64,000 nucleotides of DNA from Escherichia sp. ESNIH1 (GCA_002918705.1 PQKR01000005.1:345799-409798), one strand, 5' to 3'. Counted from the first letter of the stretch, positions 1 through 11,887 are shown. Numbers and translations are program-made. The notes: generated from the letters alone by a model not told the origin.

Positions 1-4
1 AGGA

Positions 5-28
5 GACCGGCATCGGATGATGCCGGTC
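5..28. repeat. 10-bp perfect inverted repeat downstream of glvA
   Basis: GACCGGCATC and its reverse complement GATGCCGGTC are separated by four bases, 8 bases beyond the glvA stop on the minus strand. It could fold in the 3' end of the glv transcript as a terminator or stabilising hairpin. No clear U-run follows before the window edge, so terminator function is uncertain. Confidence 0.5.
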
Positions 29-35
29 GGGAAGA

Positions 36-2977
<2,942 letters not shown>

Positions 2978-3116
2978 TTTTAAATCCTCATGAAACAACC
3001 TGTAGGGGATAGAGGCCTTTATGATTTTTTACTGGCCTGAAGTGAGCATAAGAACTTACTGGTTCGCTAACATGGCATACCGCTGCGATTCGTGATCCCA
3101 TTCATGGTTTTAATTT

Positions 3117-3129
3117 GACCAATCAGGTC
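3117..3129. promoter_or_regulatory. candidate operator for the GntR/HutC regulator
   Basis: GACC-AATCA-GGTC is an inverted repeat in the divergent promoter region between glvC and the regulator gene. A plus-strand TTGACC that could be a -35 element overlaps it, with TGTAAAT 18-19 bases downstream. A second GGTCTAT occurs at 3191-3197. HutC-subfamily regulators often bind GGTCTAGACC-like palindromes, so this is a reasonable but unproven operator. Confidence 0.35.
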
Positions 3130-3199
3130 TACTTTTCATTGTAAATATGGACATGTGAAGACGTAATCCACGCCTTTGTAAGCGCATAGAGGTCTATCA

Positions 3200-3946
3200 G
3201 TGATCTACAAATCTATTGCCGATAGATTGCGGCTACGGCTGAATTCATCGGACTACAATATCGGCAGCATGCTACCCGGAGAGAAAGCCCTGGCGCAGGA
3301 GTTTGGGGTGGCGCGAATGACCATCCGTAAGGCGCTGAGCCTGCTGGTGAGTTGGGGACTGGTTGAGCGTCGTCACGGCAGTGGAACATTTGTATCACGC
3401 AAAGATGTCCACCATGAAACGACTAATCTCACCGGACTGATGGAGGTGCTACGCCAGCAGGGAAAGGAGGTGCAAAGCAAGGTACTACTGTTTGAAGTGA
3501 TGCCCGCTCCTCCCGCCATTGCCAGCCAACTGCGGATCCAAGTGGATGAGCGGATCTACTTTTCGCGCCGGGTGCGTTATGTGGATGGAAAACCGCTAAT
3601 GTTGGAGGACAGCTTTATGCCCGTAAAACTGTTTCGCAACCTTTCGCTGGCCCATCTTGAGGGGTCAAAGTTTGATTACATTGAGAAGGAGTGCGGGATC
3701 ACCATCAGCGGCAATTATGAAAGCCTGACGCCGGTGTTGGCGGATAAACAGCTGGCAAGTTATATGAAACTACCGGAACAAACGCCGCTGCTGCGGATCA
3801 CTTCCCTTTCTTACAGCGACAGTGGCGAGTTCCTGAATTATTCTGTGATGTTCCGTAATACCAGTGATTACCAAGTGGACTACCATCTACGACGCATCCA
3901 CCCAGAAGAATTAGTAGTTTATCCCCCAGAACAGTGCCGTGAGTAG
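3200..3946 (+). CDS. yidP: GntR/HutC-family transcriptional regulator
   Basis: A 248-residue DNA-binding regulator with an N-terminal winged helix ([21 protein letters not shown], roughly residues 26-46, followed by GSGTFV) and a C-terminal UTRA effector domain. Translation starts at GTG with AGAGG eight bases upstream. It is divergent from glvC-glvA, as yidP is next to the glv genes in E. coli, so it probably controls the alpha-glucoside PTS operon and itself. The effector is probably a phosphorylated sugar, by analogy with other HutC members. This role is inferred from position. Confidence 0.85.
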   Translation: MIYKSIADRLRLRLNSSDYNIGSMLPGEKALAQEFGVARMTIRKALSLLVSWGLVERRHGSGTFVSRKDVHHETTNLTGLMEVLRQQGKEVQSKVLLFEVMPAPPAIASQLRIQVDERIYFSRRVRYVDGKPLMLEDSFMPVKLFRNLSLAHLEGSKFDYIEKECGITISGNYESLTPVLADKQLASYMKLPEQTPLLRITSLSYSDSGEFLNYSVMFRNTSDYQVDYHLRRIHPEELVVYPPEQCRE

Positions 3947-3957
3947 AGAGTGAGATG

Positions 3958-4086
3958 TTGGCCTAACCTGAATACCAACCGTATACACAAAGACGATCAG
4001 GCCGAATGCCTGGATGAACTGCAGCATGTCAGCGCTGAGCACCAGCCCAAGCTTGTCAAAGGTGGATGCGATTGCATAGGCGATGG
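3958..4086 (-). pseudogene. yidE: remnant of yidE (AspT/YidE-type transporter)
   Basis: On the minus strand this stretch reads as about 42 uninterrupted codons without a start. The reading includes [14 protein letters not shown] and [10 protein letters not shown], which match the N-terminal region of YidE (LSSDMLHVIQEFGL and LFVYTIGIQVGP in E. coli). Similarity ends at about 3958, close to the yidP stop, and on the other side at the ibpB terminator. In E. coli an intact ~550-codon yidE sits exactly here, downstream of ibpB on the same strand. The fragment is therefore the scar of a deletion that removed most of the gene including its start. Confidence 0.8.
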
Positions 4087-4088
4087 CG

Positions 4089-4116
4089 CAAAAAAGCCCT
4101 GCCGGGGCAGGGCTTT
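4089..4116 (-). terminator. Rho-independent terminator of ibpAB
   Basis: AAAGCCCTG at 4093-4101 pairs with CAGGGCTTT at 4108-4116. Read on the minus strand the hairpin is followed by a T-rich tract, about 100 bases downstream of the ibpB stop. Confidence 0.8.
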
Positions 4117-4167
4117 GTACGGTCCATTAGTGGTATTGGATAGGGGCTGTGCCTTACCTGACCTACA

Positions 4168-4203
4168 AGTCATGTAGGCTCGAGCAAGCGCAGCGCCGCC
4201 GGA
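4168..4203. repeat. degenerate REP-like element
   Basis: The stretch TGTAGGCTCGAGCAAGCGCA followed by GCGCCGCCGGA is a decayed form of the REP palindromes found elsewhere in this window (for example 24571-24603). It lies downstream of ibpB. Confidence 0.5.
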
Positions 4204-4213
4204 CACACAGCCA

Positions 4214-4642
4214 TCAACTATTCAGCGCCGGGCGCTCGCTAATAGCGATGCGCTGGGGAGCAATCGCTTCCGGCACGTTGCGGCTGATGTCGATATGCAG
4301 CAGCCCATTATTGAAAGTGGCACCGGAGACCTCCATATGGTCCGCCAGAGTAAAGCTCAGGCTGAACGGCTGGATCACCAGCCCCTGATGCAGCCACTTC
4401 GGCTCGTTGGCCGGTTTTTCCGGCGTGCCTTTGACGCTGAGGCGCGTGCCCTCCAGCTGGATCTCCAGATCGTCCTGACGGAAACCAGCCAGCGCAAGGG
4501 TAATGCGATAGTGGTTATCGTCGCTCTTCTCGATGTTATAGGGCGGGAAGGTCTGGCCTTCGCTGGCGTTTTGCAGGGCGTTGGCCAGTTTGTCAAAACC
4601 GATCCATTGACGCAGCAGCGGGGATAAATCGTAGTTACGCAT
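4214..4642 (-). CDS. ibpB: small heat-shock protein IbpB
   Basis: An ATP-independent holdase chaperone that co-assembles with IbpA on aggregating proteins and hands them to the DnaK/ClpB system. The 142-residue length and the N-terminus [20 protein letters not shown] match E. coli IbpB. The central alpha-crystallin domain spans about residues 35-125, with [12 protein letters not shown] strands. I chose the ATG at 4642, preceded by GAAGGAGA, over an upstream in-frame ATG that would add 25 unrelated residues. It lies 109 bases downstream of ibpA on the same strand and probably shares the ibpA heat-shock transcript. Confidence 0.95.
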   Translation of the reverse strand: MRNYDLSPLLRQWIGFDKLANALQNASEGQTFPPYNIEKSDDNHYRITLALAGFRQDDLEIQLEGTRLSVKGTPEKPANEPKWLHQGLVIQPFSLSFTLADHMEVSGATFNNGLLHIDISRNVPEAIAPQRIAISERPALNS

Positions 4643-4751
4643 GGTGTTTCTCCTTCTTTGAAGCAAGAAATGTTCTACGCATCGTGTGACGCGCATCTGC
4701 TCCCTGACGGCGAGCAAGGTGTAATCTGGGCCGCCGTTGCGACCCGGGAAA

Positions 4752-5165
4752 TTAGTTAATTTCGATACGGCGCGGTTTTTTCTCTTCTGGGATCACACGT
4801 TCCAGTTCGATAAACAGCAGGCCGTTGACCAGGTTCGCGCCGCGAACATGAATGTTCTCCGCGATCTGGAATTTACGTTCGAAGTTACGTTCGGCGATGC
4901 CCTGATAGAGATAGCTACGCTCTTTCTGCTCGGTTGCGCGAGCGCCTTTCACCACCAGCAGGTTGTCCTGAGCGGTGATCTCCAGTTCGCTTTCGGCAAA
5001 GCCGGCCACGGCAATCGCAATGCGATAGTGGTTTTCGTCAACGAGTTCAACGTTGTACGGAGGATAGCCGCCGTTACTCTGGCTCTGATTGTTTTCCAAG
5101 AGGTTAAACAGACGGTCAAAACCAATAGCAGAACGGTAAAGCGGAGAGAGATCGAAGTTACGCAT
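4752..5165 (-). CDS. ibpA: small heat-shock protein IbpA
   Basis: The 137-residue partner of IbpB binds unfolding clients during heat stress. It starts [17 protein letters not shown], has an alpha-crystallin domain (about 35-120), and ends with the conserved I-x-I type tail in KPRRIEIN. The start is fixed by AGGAGC seven bases upstream. That ribosome-binding site lies inside a ROSE-like RNA thermometer, and a sigma-32 promoter lies about 105 bases upstream, so control is at both transcription and translation. Confidence 0.97.
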   Translation of the reverse strand: MRNFDLSPLYRSAIGFDRLFNLLENNQSQSNGGYPPYNVELVDENHYRIAIAVAGFAESELEITAQDNLLVVKGARATEQKERSYLYQGIAERNFERKFQIAENIHVRGANLVNGLLFIELERVIPEEKKPRRIEIN

Positions 5166-5262
5166 ACAATAAGCTCCTGAAATCAGCGAGAAATTTTTGA
5201 ACCTTCCACTACGGACAGGCTCTTAAAACCAGAACACCCCGCAGGCATGTTCTTCCGGCTAC
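5166..5262 (-). promoter_or_regulatory. ROSE-like RNA thermometer in the ibpA leader
   Basis: The ~95-base leader of ibpA holds the element TCGCTGATTTCAGGAGC on the minus strand. In ROSE thermometers a U-Y-GCU segment pairs imperfectly with the AGGAG ribosome-binding site and melts on heating. The motif order and distance to the ATG match E. coli ibpA. The fold was judged by eye only. Confidence 0.75.
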
Positions 5263-5267
5263 GTTGT

Positions 5268-5298
5268 AAAAATGGGTGCAGCGGGAAAATTTTCAAGG
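5268..5298 (-). promoter_or_regulatory. sigma-32 heat-shock promoter of ibpAB
   Basis: On the minus strand CCCTTGAAA (-35 type) is followed after a spacer of about 14 bases by CACCCATTTT (-10 type). This closely matches the sigma-32 consensus CTTGAAA / CCCCATNT. Confidence 0.88.
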
Positions 5299-5444
5299 GC
5301 GAAAGTCTGACTTTTTTTTGCACTTTCTCACTCAGTGCTTAGACTGGGTTACGACACTTAACGTTAAATTGCGAGTGCCCCCACAGAGCGGCACACGAAA
5401 GCTATTCATTTCCCTTAAGGGTCGCTATAAGCAAGGAGTGCACG

Positions 5445-5468
5445 ATGATAAGAAAAAAACCATCATGA
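5445..5468 (+). CDS. possible 7-codon leader ORF coupled to yidQ
   Basis: AAGGAG at 5433-5438 is ideally spaced for the ATG at 5445, which opens the reading MIRKKPS and stops at TGA 5466-5468. That stop overlaps the yidQ ATG (5465) as ATGA. E. coli YidQ itself begins M-I-R-N-V, so this may be the ancestral start displaced by a small insertion. The yidQ frame can also be entered from GTG 5438, but that lies within the ribosome-binding site. Confidence 0.35.
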   Translation: MIRKKPS

Positions 5469-5794
5469 AAAATGTTCTGTTAAAAGTGGCGATTGTCAGC
5501 GGCGTGGTGATGCTGGGCGGCTGTTCCAGCGTAATGTCGCACACCGGCGGCAAAGAGGGGCTCTACCCCGGCACGCGCGCCAGCTCAAAAATGCTGATGG
5601 ATGATGACGCGAACCTGGCAGTGAAATCATTTGTGGTGCTGGATATGCCGTTTACCGCCGTGGCCGATACGCTGCTGCTGCCCTGGGATATGTTCCGTAA
5701 AGACAGCTCGGTAAAATCACGCGTTGAGAAAGCGGAGGAGGCCAACCTGGCAACCAACTCCGTTATTCCCCCTGCGGCTATGCCCGCGCCTTAA
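5465..5794 (+). CDS. yidQ: YceK/YidQ-family lipoprotein
   Basis: A small predicted lipoprotein of 109 residues. The signal peptide MKNVLLKVAIVSGVVMLGGC carries a lipobox (LGGC) with the acylated cysteine at position 20. The mature part contains SSVMSHTGGKEGLYPGTRAS and DMPFTAVADTLLLPWD, which are hallmark stretches of the YceK/YidQ family. Function is unknown. Its own ATG has a poor ribosome-binding site; the AAGGAG 27-32 bases upstream serves the short leader ORF whose stop overlaps this start, so initiation may depend on coupling. It is divergent from ibpA and convergent with yidR. Confidence 0.85.
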   Translation: MKNVLLKVAIVSGVVMLGGCSSVMSHTGGKEGLYPGTRASSKMLMDDDANLAVKSFVVLDMPFTAVADTLLLPWDMFRKDSSVKSRVEKAEEANLATNSVIPPAAMPAP

Positions 5795-5809
5795 ATTCGA
5801 TCTGCCGGA

Positions 5810-7039
5810 TTACAGGCCGGTGTCTGCCACCCAGAGCTGGCGAAAGCCTGCGGCCGCGGCCATCCATGCGATCGTCTTACCATCCGGCGAGAAGACCACG
5901 GCATCGGCCGAAGGCTGATGCTCAGGGTTATCATCGGTTAAAAACACGATCGCTCCGGTCGCGCTATCGCACAGGGCCAGTCGATTCTCCAGCACAAAGC
6001 CAAGCGCTGCACCGGAGGGGTGCCAGTTAAACGCCGACTGGATGTCCGTAGCGTTATGGGTTAGCTGGCGCGGCTCGCCGCCCGCTGCGGCAATCAGCCA
6101 GAGCTGCACCACCCCTGCATCATCACGCATTAAAAAGGCAATCTCGGTGCCCTGCGGATTACTGCGCACCCAGTGGCGCGGCACATTGACCAGCCCCGGA
6201 TAGCGATGCTGATGGGTAAAGGTAAGACGTCGCTGCTGCACGCCCGCTGGCGGCGACGGCATCGTGTCTGGCGTGCCGGCCAGCGGGGTATCTCCCGCCT
6301 GCTTCCAGCCCTGCTCATCAGCGGGCAGGTCGACGATAAACAGCTCTGGCACCTTTTCCCCGCTCGGCGCCAGCGTATCGCCAATAAAAGCCAGCCTGTC
6401 ATTACCGACCCAGCCCTCTTCATAGGCGCGGTTGATCTCATCGCTGTTGGGCGCAGGCGTTGGCGTCGTGCGGCTTACCAGCACGCACCAGTGGCTGCCG
6501 GCATACTCACGCGGATAGTTGCCCGCAGGCGTGACCGGGCCAAAGGGCACGGCGACGCCGACGTTGCGCAGATCCAGCCCTGGGTCGCGCTCGTGCAGCA
6601 CATGATCGTTATAGGTAAAGCTGACCTTATCGCCGTCCGGACTGAAGACATGCACGTGGCTGCCGCCGCGCAGCGCACCGGGCGTATAGGGTTCGGTAAT
6701 ATCCAACGCATCGAGGTTGCTCACCTTGCCGTTTTGCGCAATAACGCCCTGGCGATGGTGAAAGTCGTACTGCCAGCTCTCATCCGGATCCTGTGGCCCG
6801 TGGATAAAGACGTACTTCTCTTCGCTGGGATGAACGGTCACCACCCCAACGTGCGCACCCTGAGTCGCAGTGTAGAGTGTCTCTACCACACCGGTCTCCA
6901 CGTTGACGCGCTCAATGGTTTTACCGGTAAAAGAGGCCCCCGAGGGACGCACATCGAACACCAGCCACTGGCTGTCGGGCGTCCAGGTATTGATATTGGT
7001 AAGCTGATGATGGCGGGGAGCGAAGGTGATTTGTTTCAT
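5810..7039 (-). CDS. yidR: DUF3748 protein YidR (WD40/TolB-like propeller)
   Basis: A 409-residue protein of unknown function closely similar to E. coli YidR. Repeated PDG/PSG-type turns (TPDSQWLVF, SPDGDKVSF, HPSGAALGF, SPDGKTIAW) indicate a TolB-like beta-propeller. No signal peptide is obvious at the MKQITFAPR start. I chose the ATG at 7039 because it matches the family start; an in-frame ATG upstream lies within a hairpin. It follows dgoT by 51 bases on the same strand and may be read from the dgo operon. Confidence 0.9.
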   Translation of the reverse strand: MKQITFAPRHHQLTNINTWTPDSQWLVFDVRPSGASFTGKTIERVNVETGVVETLYTATQGAHVGVVTVHPSEEKYVFIHGPQDPDESWQYDFHHRQGVIAQNGKVSNLDALDITEPYTPGALRGGSHVHVFSPDGDKVSFTYNDHVLHERDPGLDLRNVGVAVPFGPVTPAGNYPREYAGSHWCVLVSRTTPTPAPNSDEINRAYEEGWVGNDRLAFIGDTLAPSGEKVPELFIVDLPADEQGWKQAGDTPLAGTPDTMPSPPAGVQQRRLTFTHQHRYPGLVNVPRHWVRSNPQGTEIAFLMRDDAGVVQLWLIAAAGGEPRQLTHNATDIQSAFNWHPSGAALGFVLENRLALCDSATGAIVFLTDDNPEHQPSADAVVFSPDGKTIAWMAAAAGFRQLWVADTGL

Positions 7040-7044
7040 GAGAA

Positions 7045-7070
7045 TACCCTGATGCGCAGATGTCGCATCA
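7045..7070 (-). repeat. 12-bp perfect hairpin between dgoT and yidR
   Basis: On the minus strand TACCCTGATGCG and CGCATCAGGGTA are separated by seven bases. The 3' arm contains AGGG, the only plausible ribosome-binding site for yidR, a few bases before its ATG. There is no U-run, so it looks more like an RNA fold or attenuator than a simple terminator. Confidence 0.6.
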
Positions 7071-7090
7071 GGGTATAGCATTGCGGGGGT

Positions 7091-8383
7091 TTAGCCTACG
7101 CGTTTCACCTCACCCACCAGCAGGATGTAGGAGAGCGCACCGAGCAGCGCCACGGCAGAGATATAGACCAGCGCCGGAGCAAAACCGTAACCCTGCGCCA
7201 GATAGCCCACCACCAGCGGCACGGTGATGCCACCCAGGCCGCCAACAAAGTTAAACACGCCGCCGGTCAGGCCAATCAGACGCATCGGCGCAAGGGAGGA
7301 GACCAGCGACCAGGTGATGGACGCAAAGCCGTTGCCGAAGAACGCAATCGCCATCAGGGTCATAATCCATACCGGATCGTTGGTGTAGTTGGCTCCCATA
7401 ATGCAGGTAGAGATCAGCAGCCCACAGATAATCGGCGTTTTACGCGCCGCGCCGAGAGAGAAGCCCTTTTTCACCAGCTTATCCGCCAGCCAGCCGGAGA
7501 GCAGCACCCCAAAGAAAGCGGCAAGGAACGGTACAGTGGTCATAAAGCCGGCCTTCAGCGCGGTGATCCCCTTCTCCTGGGTCAGGTAGTTTGGGAACCA
7601 GGTGAGGAAGAACCACAGGGTTGAAGTCACGGCGAACTGACCAAGGTAGACGCCTACCAGTTTACGGTTGAATACCAGCTTCCAGTCCGCTTTGCTCAGA
7701 GGCTGACGCGCCTCTTTTTTAACCGGGGCATCGCCATCCACCAGCCCGCCGCCGTCGCGAATGTAGTCCAGTTCCGCAGTGCTAATACCTTTGGTCAGGC
7801 GCGGCGGCTGATAGACTTTAATCCAGATCAGTGACCAGACAATGCCCACCCCACCGGTGATGATAAACACCCAGTGCCAGCTCAGCATCTCCTGGATCCA
7901 GATCAGCATCGGCGTCAGGAACGCCAGGCCCACAAACTGTCCGGAGGTGTAAAAGCCCACCGCTGAGGCACGTTCATGCTCCGGGAACCAGCTGGTCACC
8001 ATCCGGTTATTGGTTGGGAATGCCGGGGCTTCAAACACGCCGGTGATCGCACGCAGGCCAATCAGCGACATTAAACCGGTCGCAAAGCCCTGGAACAGGG
8101 TTGCTACTGACCAGCCCATGATGGCGATAAAATAGGTCAGGCGCGAGCCAACGCGATCAAGGAACCAGCCGCCTGGGATCTGGCACAGGGTGTAGAGCCA
8201 CGCGAAGGCAGAGAAAACGTAGCCCATCTCCGCTTTGGTGATGCCAAACTCTTCCTGAATATGGGCTGACGCCACCGCAAGGTTGGCGCGGTCAACGTAG
8301 CAAATCACTACGGTAACAAAAATCATGAACAGCGTCAGATAACGACGACGTCCGGGTTTTGCAGCATTAACTGAAATATCCAT
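7091..8383 (-). CDS. dgoT: D-galactonate transporter DgoT (MFS, ACS family)
   Basis: An inner-membrane proton symporter that imports D-galactonate for the enzymes encoded upstream in the same operon. The 430 residues form about 12 hydrophobic segments and carry the MFS motif [11 protein letters not shown] after helix 2. The start [15 protein letters not shown] matches E. coli DgoT; an upstream in-frame ATG would add 15 residues and is not supported. It is the last dgo gene, separated from dgoD by ~130 bases that contain a REP element. Confidence 0.96.
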   Translation of the reverse strand: MDISVNAAKPGRRRYLTLFMIFVTVVICYVDRANLAVASAHIQEEFGITKAEMGYVFSAFAWLYTLCQIPGGWFLDRVGSRLTYFIAIMGWSVATLFQGFATGLMSLIGLRAITGVFEAPAFPTNNRMVTSWFPEHERASAVGFYTSGQFVGLAFLTPMLIWIQEMLSWHWVFIITGGVGIVWSLIWIKVYQPPRLTKGISTAELDYIRDGGGLVDGDAPVKKEARQPLSKADWKLVFNRKLVGVYLGQFAVTSTLWFFLTWFPNYLTQEKGITALKAGFMTTVPFLAAFFGVLLSGWLADKLVKKGFSLGAARKTPIICGLLISTCIMGANYTNDPVWIMTLMAIAFFGNGFASITWSLVSSLAPMRLIGLTGGVFNFVGGLGGITVPLVVGYLAQGYGFAPALVYISAVALLGALSYILLVGEVKRVG

Positions 8384-8471
8384 CGTAATCTGTCTCCAGA
8401 TTTTGGGCATAGCGAGGCCGCTCACCATGCCCTGTAAATTACAGAGGGTGTGTTTGTTATATTTAAATATT

Positions 8472-8502
8472 TGCCCGGTGGCGCTGCGCTTACCGGGCCT
8501 AC
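8472..8502. repeat. REP element between dgoD and dgoT
   Basis: TGCCCGGTGGCGCTGCGCTT followed by ACCGGGCCTAC is a standard enterobacterial REP palindrome. In this position it would fold in the dgoD-dgoT spacer and could separate the mRNA levels of the two genes. Confidence 0.85.
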
Positions 8503-8512
8503 GGGGTGGTGA

Positions 8513-9661
8513 TTACCACTCCGCTACAGAGCCATCTTCGTGACGCCACAGCGGGTTACGCCAGTCGGTCACGTCTTTACTGCGAGCAATAACCTGCTCT
8601 TCATCAATCTCTACGCCCAGGCCTGGCTTCATCAGCGGTTTGAAGAAGCCGCCTTCCATGTTGAAGTCCTCTTTGTTTTTCACAAAGTCGAGCAGCTCCG
8701 CGCCCTGGTTGTAGTGAATACCCATGCTCTGCTCCTGGAACACCGCGTTGTGGGAGACGAAGTCCACATGCAGGCAGGCCGCCAGCGCAATCGGGCCAAG
8801 CGGGCAGTGCGGGGCCAGCGCCACGTCGTACGCTTCCGCCATGCCAGCGATTTTGTAGCACTCGGTGATGCCCCCGGCGTGGGAGAGATCGGGCTGGAGA
8901 ATGGCCAGGCCGCCCGCTTCCAGCACGCGCTTAAACTCGAAGCGTGAGAACATACGCTCCCCGGCGGCAATCGGAATATGGGTTTGCGCAGCCAGCTTCG
9001 GATAGTATTCAGCCTGCTCGGCCAGCACCGGCTCTTCAATAAACAGCGGACGGTACGGCTCCAGCTCTTTAATTAATATTTTCGCCATCGGCGCACTAAC
9101 GCGGCCGTGGAAATCGAGGCCAAATTCAATTTCATTGCCAAAGGCTTCGCGGATCTGCGCGGCGGTATTCACAGCGGCTTCCACTTTGCGGAAATCATCA
9201 ATAATAGATAACTCTTCGCAGCCGTTTAATTTAAAGGTGTCGAAGCCAATTTCGCGCAGTTTAGTGATGCCTGCAATGGCTTCCGCCGGACGATCGCCGC
9301 CCACCCAGCTGTAGGCCTTAATTTTATCGCGTACCAGGCCACCCATCAGCTGCCAGACCGGGGCGTTCAGTACTTTACCTTTAATGTCCCAGAGCGCCTG
9401 ATCAATACCGGCGATGGCGCTCATCAGGATCGGGCCGCCACGGTAGAAGCCCGCGCGGTACATCACCTGCCACAGGTCGTTGATGCGGGCGGGATCCTGA
9501 CCAATCAGGTATTCGCCCAGCTCGTGAACGGCCGCTTCAACGGTACGCGCCCGGCCTTCGATCACCGGTTCACCCCAGCCCACTACGCCTTCGTCGGTCT
9601 CGATTTTCAGGAACATCCAGCGCGGGGGTAAACGGTAGGTGGTTAATTTAGTAATTTTCAT
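8513..9661 (-). CDS. dgoD: D-galactonate dehydratase
   Basis: This cytoplasmic enolase-superfamily enzyme dehydrates D-galactonate to 2-dehydro-3-deoxy-D-galactonate, the first catabolic step. The 382 residues carry the metal ligands Asp183, Glu209 and Glu235 and the catalytic histidines His185 (LDFHGR) and His285 (APHCPLG), all in the positions known for E. coli DgoD. The ATG at 9661 overlaps the dgoA stop as ATGA, which supports this start and coupled translation. Confidence 0.97.
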   Translation of the reverse strand: MKITKLTTYRLPPRWMFLKIETDEGVVGWGEPVIEGRARTVEAAVHELGEYLIGQDPARINDLWQVMYRAGFYRGGPILMSAIAGIDQALWDIKGKVLNAPVWQLMGGLVRDKIKAYSWVGGDRPAEAIAGITKLREIGFDTFKLNGCEELSIIDDFRKVEAAVNTAAQIREAFGNEIEFGLDFHGRVSAPMAKILIKELEPYRPLFIEEPVLAEQAEYYPKLAAQTHIPIAAGERMFSRFEFKRVLEAGGLAILQPDLSHAGGITECYKIAGMAEAYDVALAPHCPLGPIALAACLHVDFVSHNAVFQEQSMGIHYNQGAELLDFVKNKEDFNMEGGFFKPLMKPGLGVEIDEEQVIARSKDVTDWRNPLWRHEDGSVAEW

Positions 9662-10275
9662 TGCACTGCCTCTCGATACGCTTTTACAAATGCGGCTGCC
9701 TGCTGTGCGGTGCGCTCCACGGTTTGCCCGGCACGGTAGAGATCGCTGCCCAGTCCGGCACCGGCACAGCCTGCCTTGATCCACTGTGCCAGGTTTTCCG
9801 GCGTGACGCCGCCCACGGCGAACACCGGGATCTCCGGCGGAAGCACGGCCTTCAGCGCTTTGATGTAGTCCGGACCAAACGCGGAAGAAGGGAATATTTT
9901 CAGCGACTGGGCACCGGCCTCAATTGCCGTAAAGGCTTCGGTTGCGGTCGCACAGCCAGGGCTGACCGCCATGCCGTACGCCACCGCCCGGCGGATAATT
10001 TCCGGATTGATATTGGGGGTCACCAGCAGAGTGCAGCCCATTTCGGCGAGTGTATCGACCTGCTCGGGCTTTAATACCGTGCCCGCGCCAATTAACGCTT
10101 TGTCGCCAAAGGCTTTTACCATCGCCGGAATGCTCTCTTCCCAGCGCGGGGAGTTGAGTGGAATTTCGACCGCTTCAAACCCGGCGTCAATTACCGCCGC
10201 CACGTGGGCGTGCGCCTCTTCCGGCGTGATGCCGCGCAGAATTGCGATCAGCGGGAGTTTATTTTGCCACTGCAT
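9658..10275 (-). CDS. dgoA: 2-dehydro-3-deoxy-6-phosphogalactonate aldolase
   Basis: A class I aldolase that cleaves 2-dehydro-3-deoxy-6-phosphogalactonate to pyruvate and glyceraldehyde-3-phosphate, the last step of the pathway. The 205-residue TIM-barrel protein has the catalytic Glu37 (VEIPLNSP) and the Schiff-base Lys126 (SLKIFPSS). Its start overlaps the end of dgoK by 17 bases and its stop overlaps the dgoD start, consistent with one tightly packed polycistronic message. Confidence 0.97.
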   Translation of the reverse strand: MQWQNKLPLIAILRGITPEEAHAHVAAVIDAGFEAVEIPLNSPRWEESIPAMVKAFGDKALIGAGTVLKPEQVDTLAEMGCTLLVTPNINPEIIRRAVAYGMAVSPGCATATEAFTAIEAGAQSLKIFPSSAFGPDYIKALKAVLPPEIPVFAVGGVTPENLAQWIKAGCAGAGLGSDLYRAGQTVERTAQQAAAFVKAYREAVQ

Positions 10276-11137
10276 GAGCGATGCTCCTTATACCTGCCTG
10301 AAATGCGTCGTCGCCGCGTAAGGTCTGTGTTTCGTGGCCCAGCAGGGCAAACGCCTGCTGATAGCGCGCGGTCAGCGACGGGTTGGCGACGAGAGTGATG
10401 GTCTGCTGTGGCGCGATCCAGGCTTTCATACTCGCCACTTCGCTGCCAATCAGCAGGCCGGAAAGAAATTCGCTTACCTCTTCTCGCGCAAGCGTGCCGA
10501 GCACGTGGGAAGCGCGGACTTCAAACAGGCGAGGCAGCAGATCCGGGGCATCAAGACCGCGGGTTAAACCGGCGGTAAAGGCGTCCGGAGAGGCAATCTG
10601 CTCAGGCAGGCCCGCACCCACCAGCGTATGGTTGAGCAGCACGTGGTGCAGCTCGCCGGTCATCACGGTACGGAAATCACTTACCTGCTCGCTATCTGCC
10701 AGCACCCATTTGCAGTGGGTACCGGGCATGACGTAAACCTGGGCAGGCTGGAGATCCCGCGCGCCGAGCAGCTGGGTCTCTTCGCCGCGCATCACATTGT
10801 GGTTATCTTCCCGGCTGACGCAGAGGCCGGGAACGATCCAGATGTTGTCGGCAACGGCGGTGATCTGCTGGCCTATGTCGTCAAAGCGGGCCGGGCAAGG
10901 CAGATACGGGACGTTAACCCAGCCAGCATTGCTGCCGACCATGCCCGCCATCACTACCGGAGTATTTTCCCGATCCCAGCCCTCGGTGATCTGCGCTAAT
11001 ACCGCCTCGAAGGTGCGCCCGTTCAGGCGGGTTACGCCTGCTTCAGACTGCCTGCTTTCAAGGCATTGATCGCCCTGATAGTGCCAGGCGCGAAGATTGG
11101 TGGAACCCCAGTCGATGGCGATATAGCGTGATGTCAT
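10259..11137 (-). CDS. dgoK: 2-dehydro-3-deoxygalactonokinase
   Basis: This enzyme phosphorylates 2-dehydro-3-deoxygalactonate at O6 with ATP, between the dehydratase and aldolase steps. The 292-residue protein begins with an actin-fold phosphate-binding segment (IAIDWGSTNLRAW, residues 6-18) and contains VMPGTHCKWV in its middle, both typical of the DgoK family. It overlaps the upstream dgoR stop by four bases (ATGA) and the downstream dgoA by 17 bases. Confidence 0.96.
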   Translation of the reverse strand: MTSRYIAIDWGSTNLRAWHYQGDQCLESRQSEAGVTRLNGRTFEAVLAQITEGWDRENTPVVMAGMVGSNAGWVNVPYLPCPARFDDIGQQITAVADNIWIVPGLCVSREDNHNVMRGEETQLLGARDLQPAQVYVMPGTHCKWVLADSEQVSDFRTVMTGELHHVLLNHTLVGAGLPEQIASPDAFTAGLTRGLDAPDLLPRLFEVRASHVLGTLAREEVSEFLSGLLIGSEVASMKAWIAPQQTITLVANPSLTARYQQAFALLGHETQTLRGDDAFQAGIRSIAHAVAK

Positions 11138-11823
11138 GTGATTTCCTTGAGCCTTTGGGTTGAGCTGGCGATCATGGTCAGCGCCGCCTGCTCTGCTGCA
11201 TCGCCGTCCTGATGCCGGATCGCATCAAACAGCGCCTTATGTTCCTGAAGCGTTTTCGGCATGTTGGCCTCGTCACCGCGCCAGGTCTGTTCAAATACCG
11301 CCCGCTGCAGGGAGCCAATCGCTACCGTTAGCTGCTGGAGCACCGGGTTGTGCACCGACTGCAGCACGGCGTCGTGATAGCGGATATCCGCTTCGTTGAA
11401 CGCTTCCCGGTTCTGGTTATTGGCGATCATGTCGTTGAGCGCCGCCTCAATCTGCGCCAGATCGCTGGAGGTGGCCCGCTCGGCCGCCCAGCGGGCAATG
11501 GCCGGCTCTACCAGGTTACGCACCTCGCTCATCGCGCTGATGAGCCGGGGGTCGTAGTCGTTCTCCAACACCCACTGCAACACCTCGGTATCGAGGTAGT
11601 TCCACTGGTTGCGTGCCGCCACAAACGCCCCGCGATAGCGCTTCATCTCAATCAGCCGCTTCGCCATCAGGGAGCGGAAGACCTCCCGGATGATGTTGCG
11701 CGAGGTTTCAAACTCTTCACACAGGTCGGTCTCGGAAGGCAGACCTGCGCCAGGGACGTATTTGCCGCTGACAATCTGCCGCCCAAGGGTGGCGATGATG
11801 CGGTCCGTTTTTGTAATGGTCAT
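11134..11823 (-). CDS. dgoR: GntR/FadR-family repressor of the galactonate operon
   Basis: A 229-residue repressor that in E. coli releases its operators when D-galactonate is present. The N-terminal winged helix (LPSETDLCEEFETSRNIIREVF) and the all-helical FCD effector domain (from about residue 85, with the conserved histidines of YHDAV and VHNP) are visible. I chose the ATG at 11823 because AGGAT lies seven bases upstream and the length matches E. coli DgoR; an upstream in-frame ATG would add 25 residues. It is the first gene of the operon and is probably autoregulated through palindromes at 11888-11962. Confidence 0.96.
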   Translation of the reverse strand: MTITKTDRIIATLGRQIVSGKYVPGAGLPSETDLCEEFETSRNIIREVFRSLMAKRLIEMKRYRGAFVAARNQWNYLDTEVLQWVLENDYDPRLISAMSEVRNLVEPAIARWAAERATSSDLAQIEAALNDMIANNQNREAFNEADIRYHDAVLQSVHNPVLQQLTVAIGSLQRAVFEQTWRGDEANMPKTLQEHKALFDAIRHQDGDAAEQAALTMIASSTQRLKEIT

Positions 11824-11887
11824 GTCAGATCCTTTAAGAAGAGGCTTTACCATTACTTTATCCTTACCGGCGTAAAAGTCCGCACTA

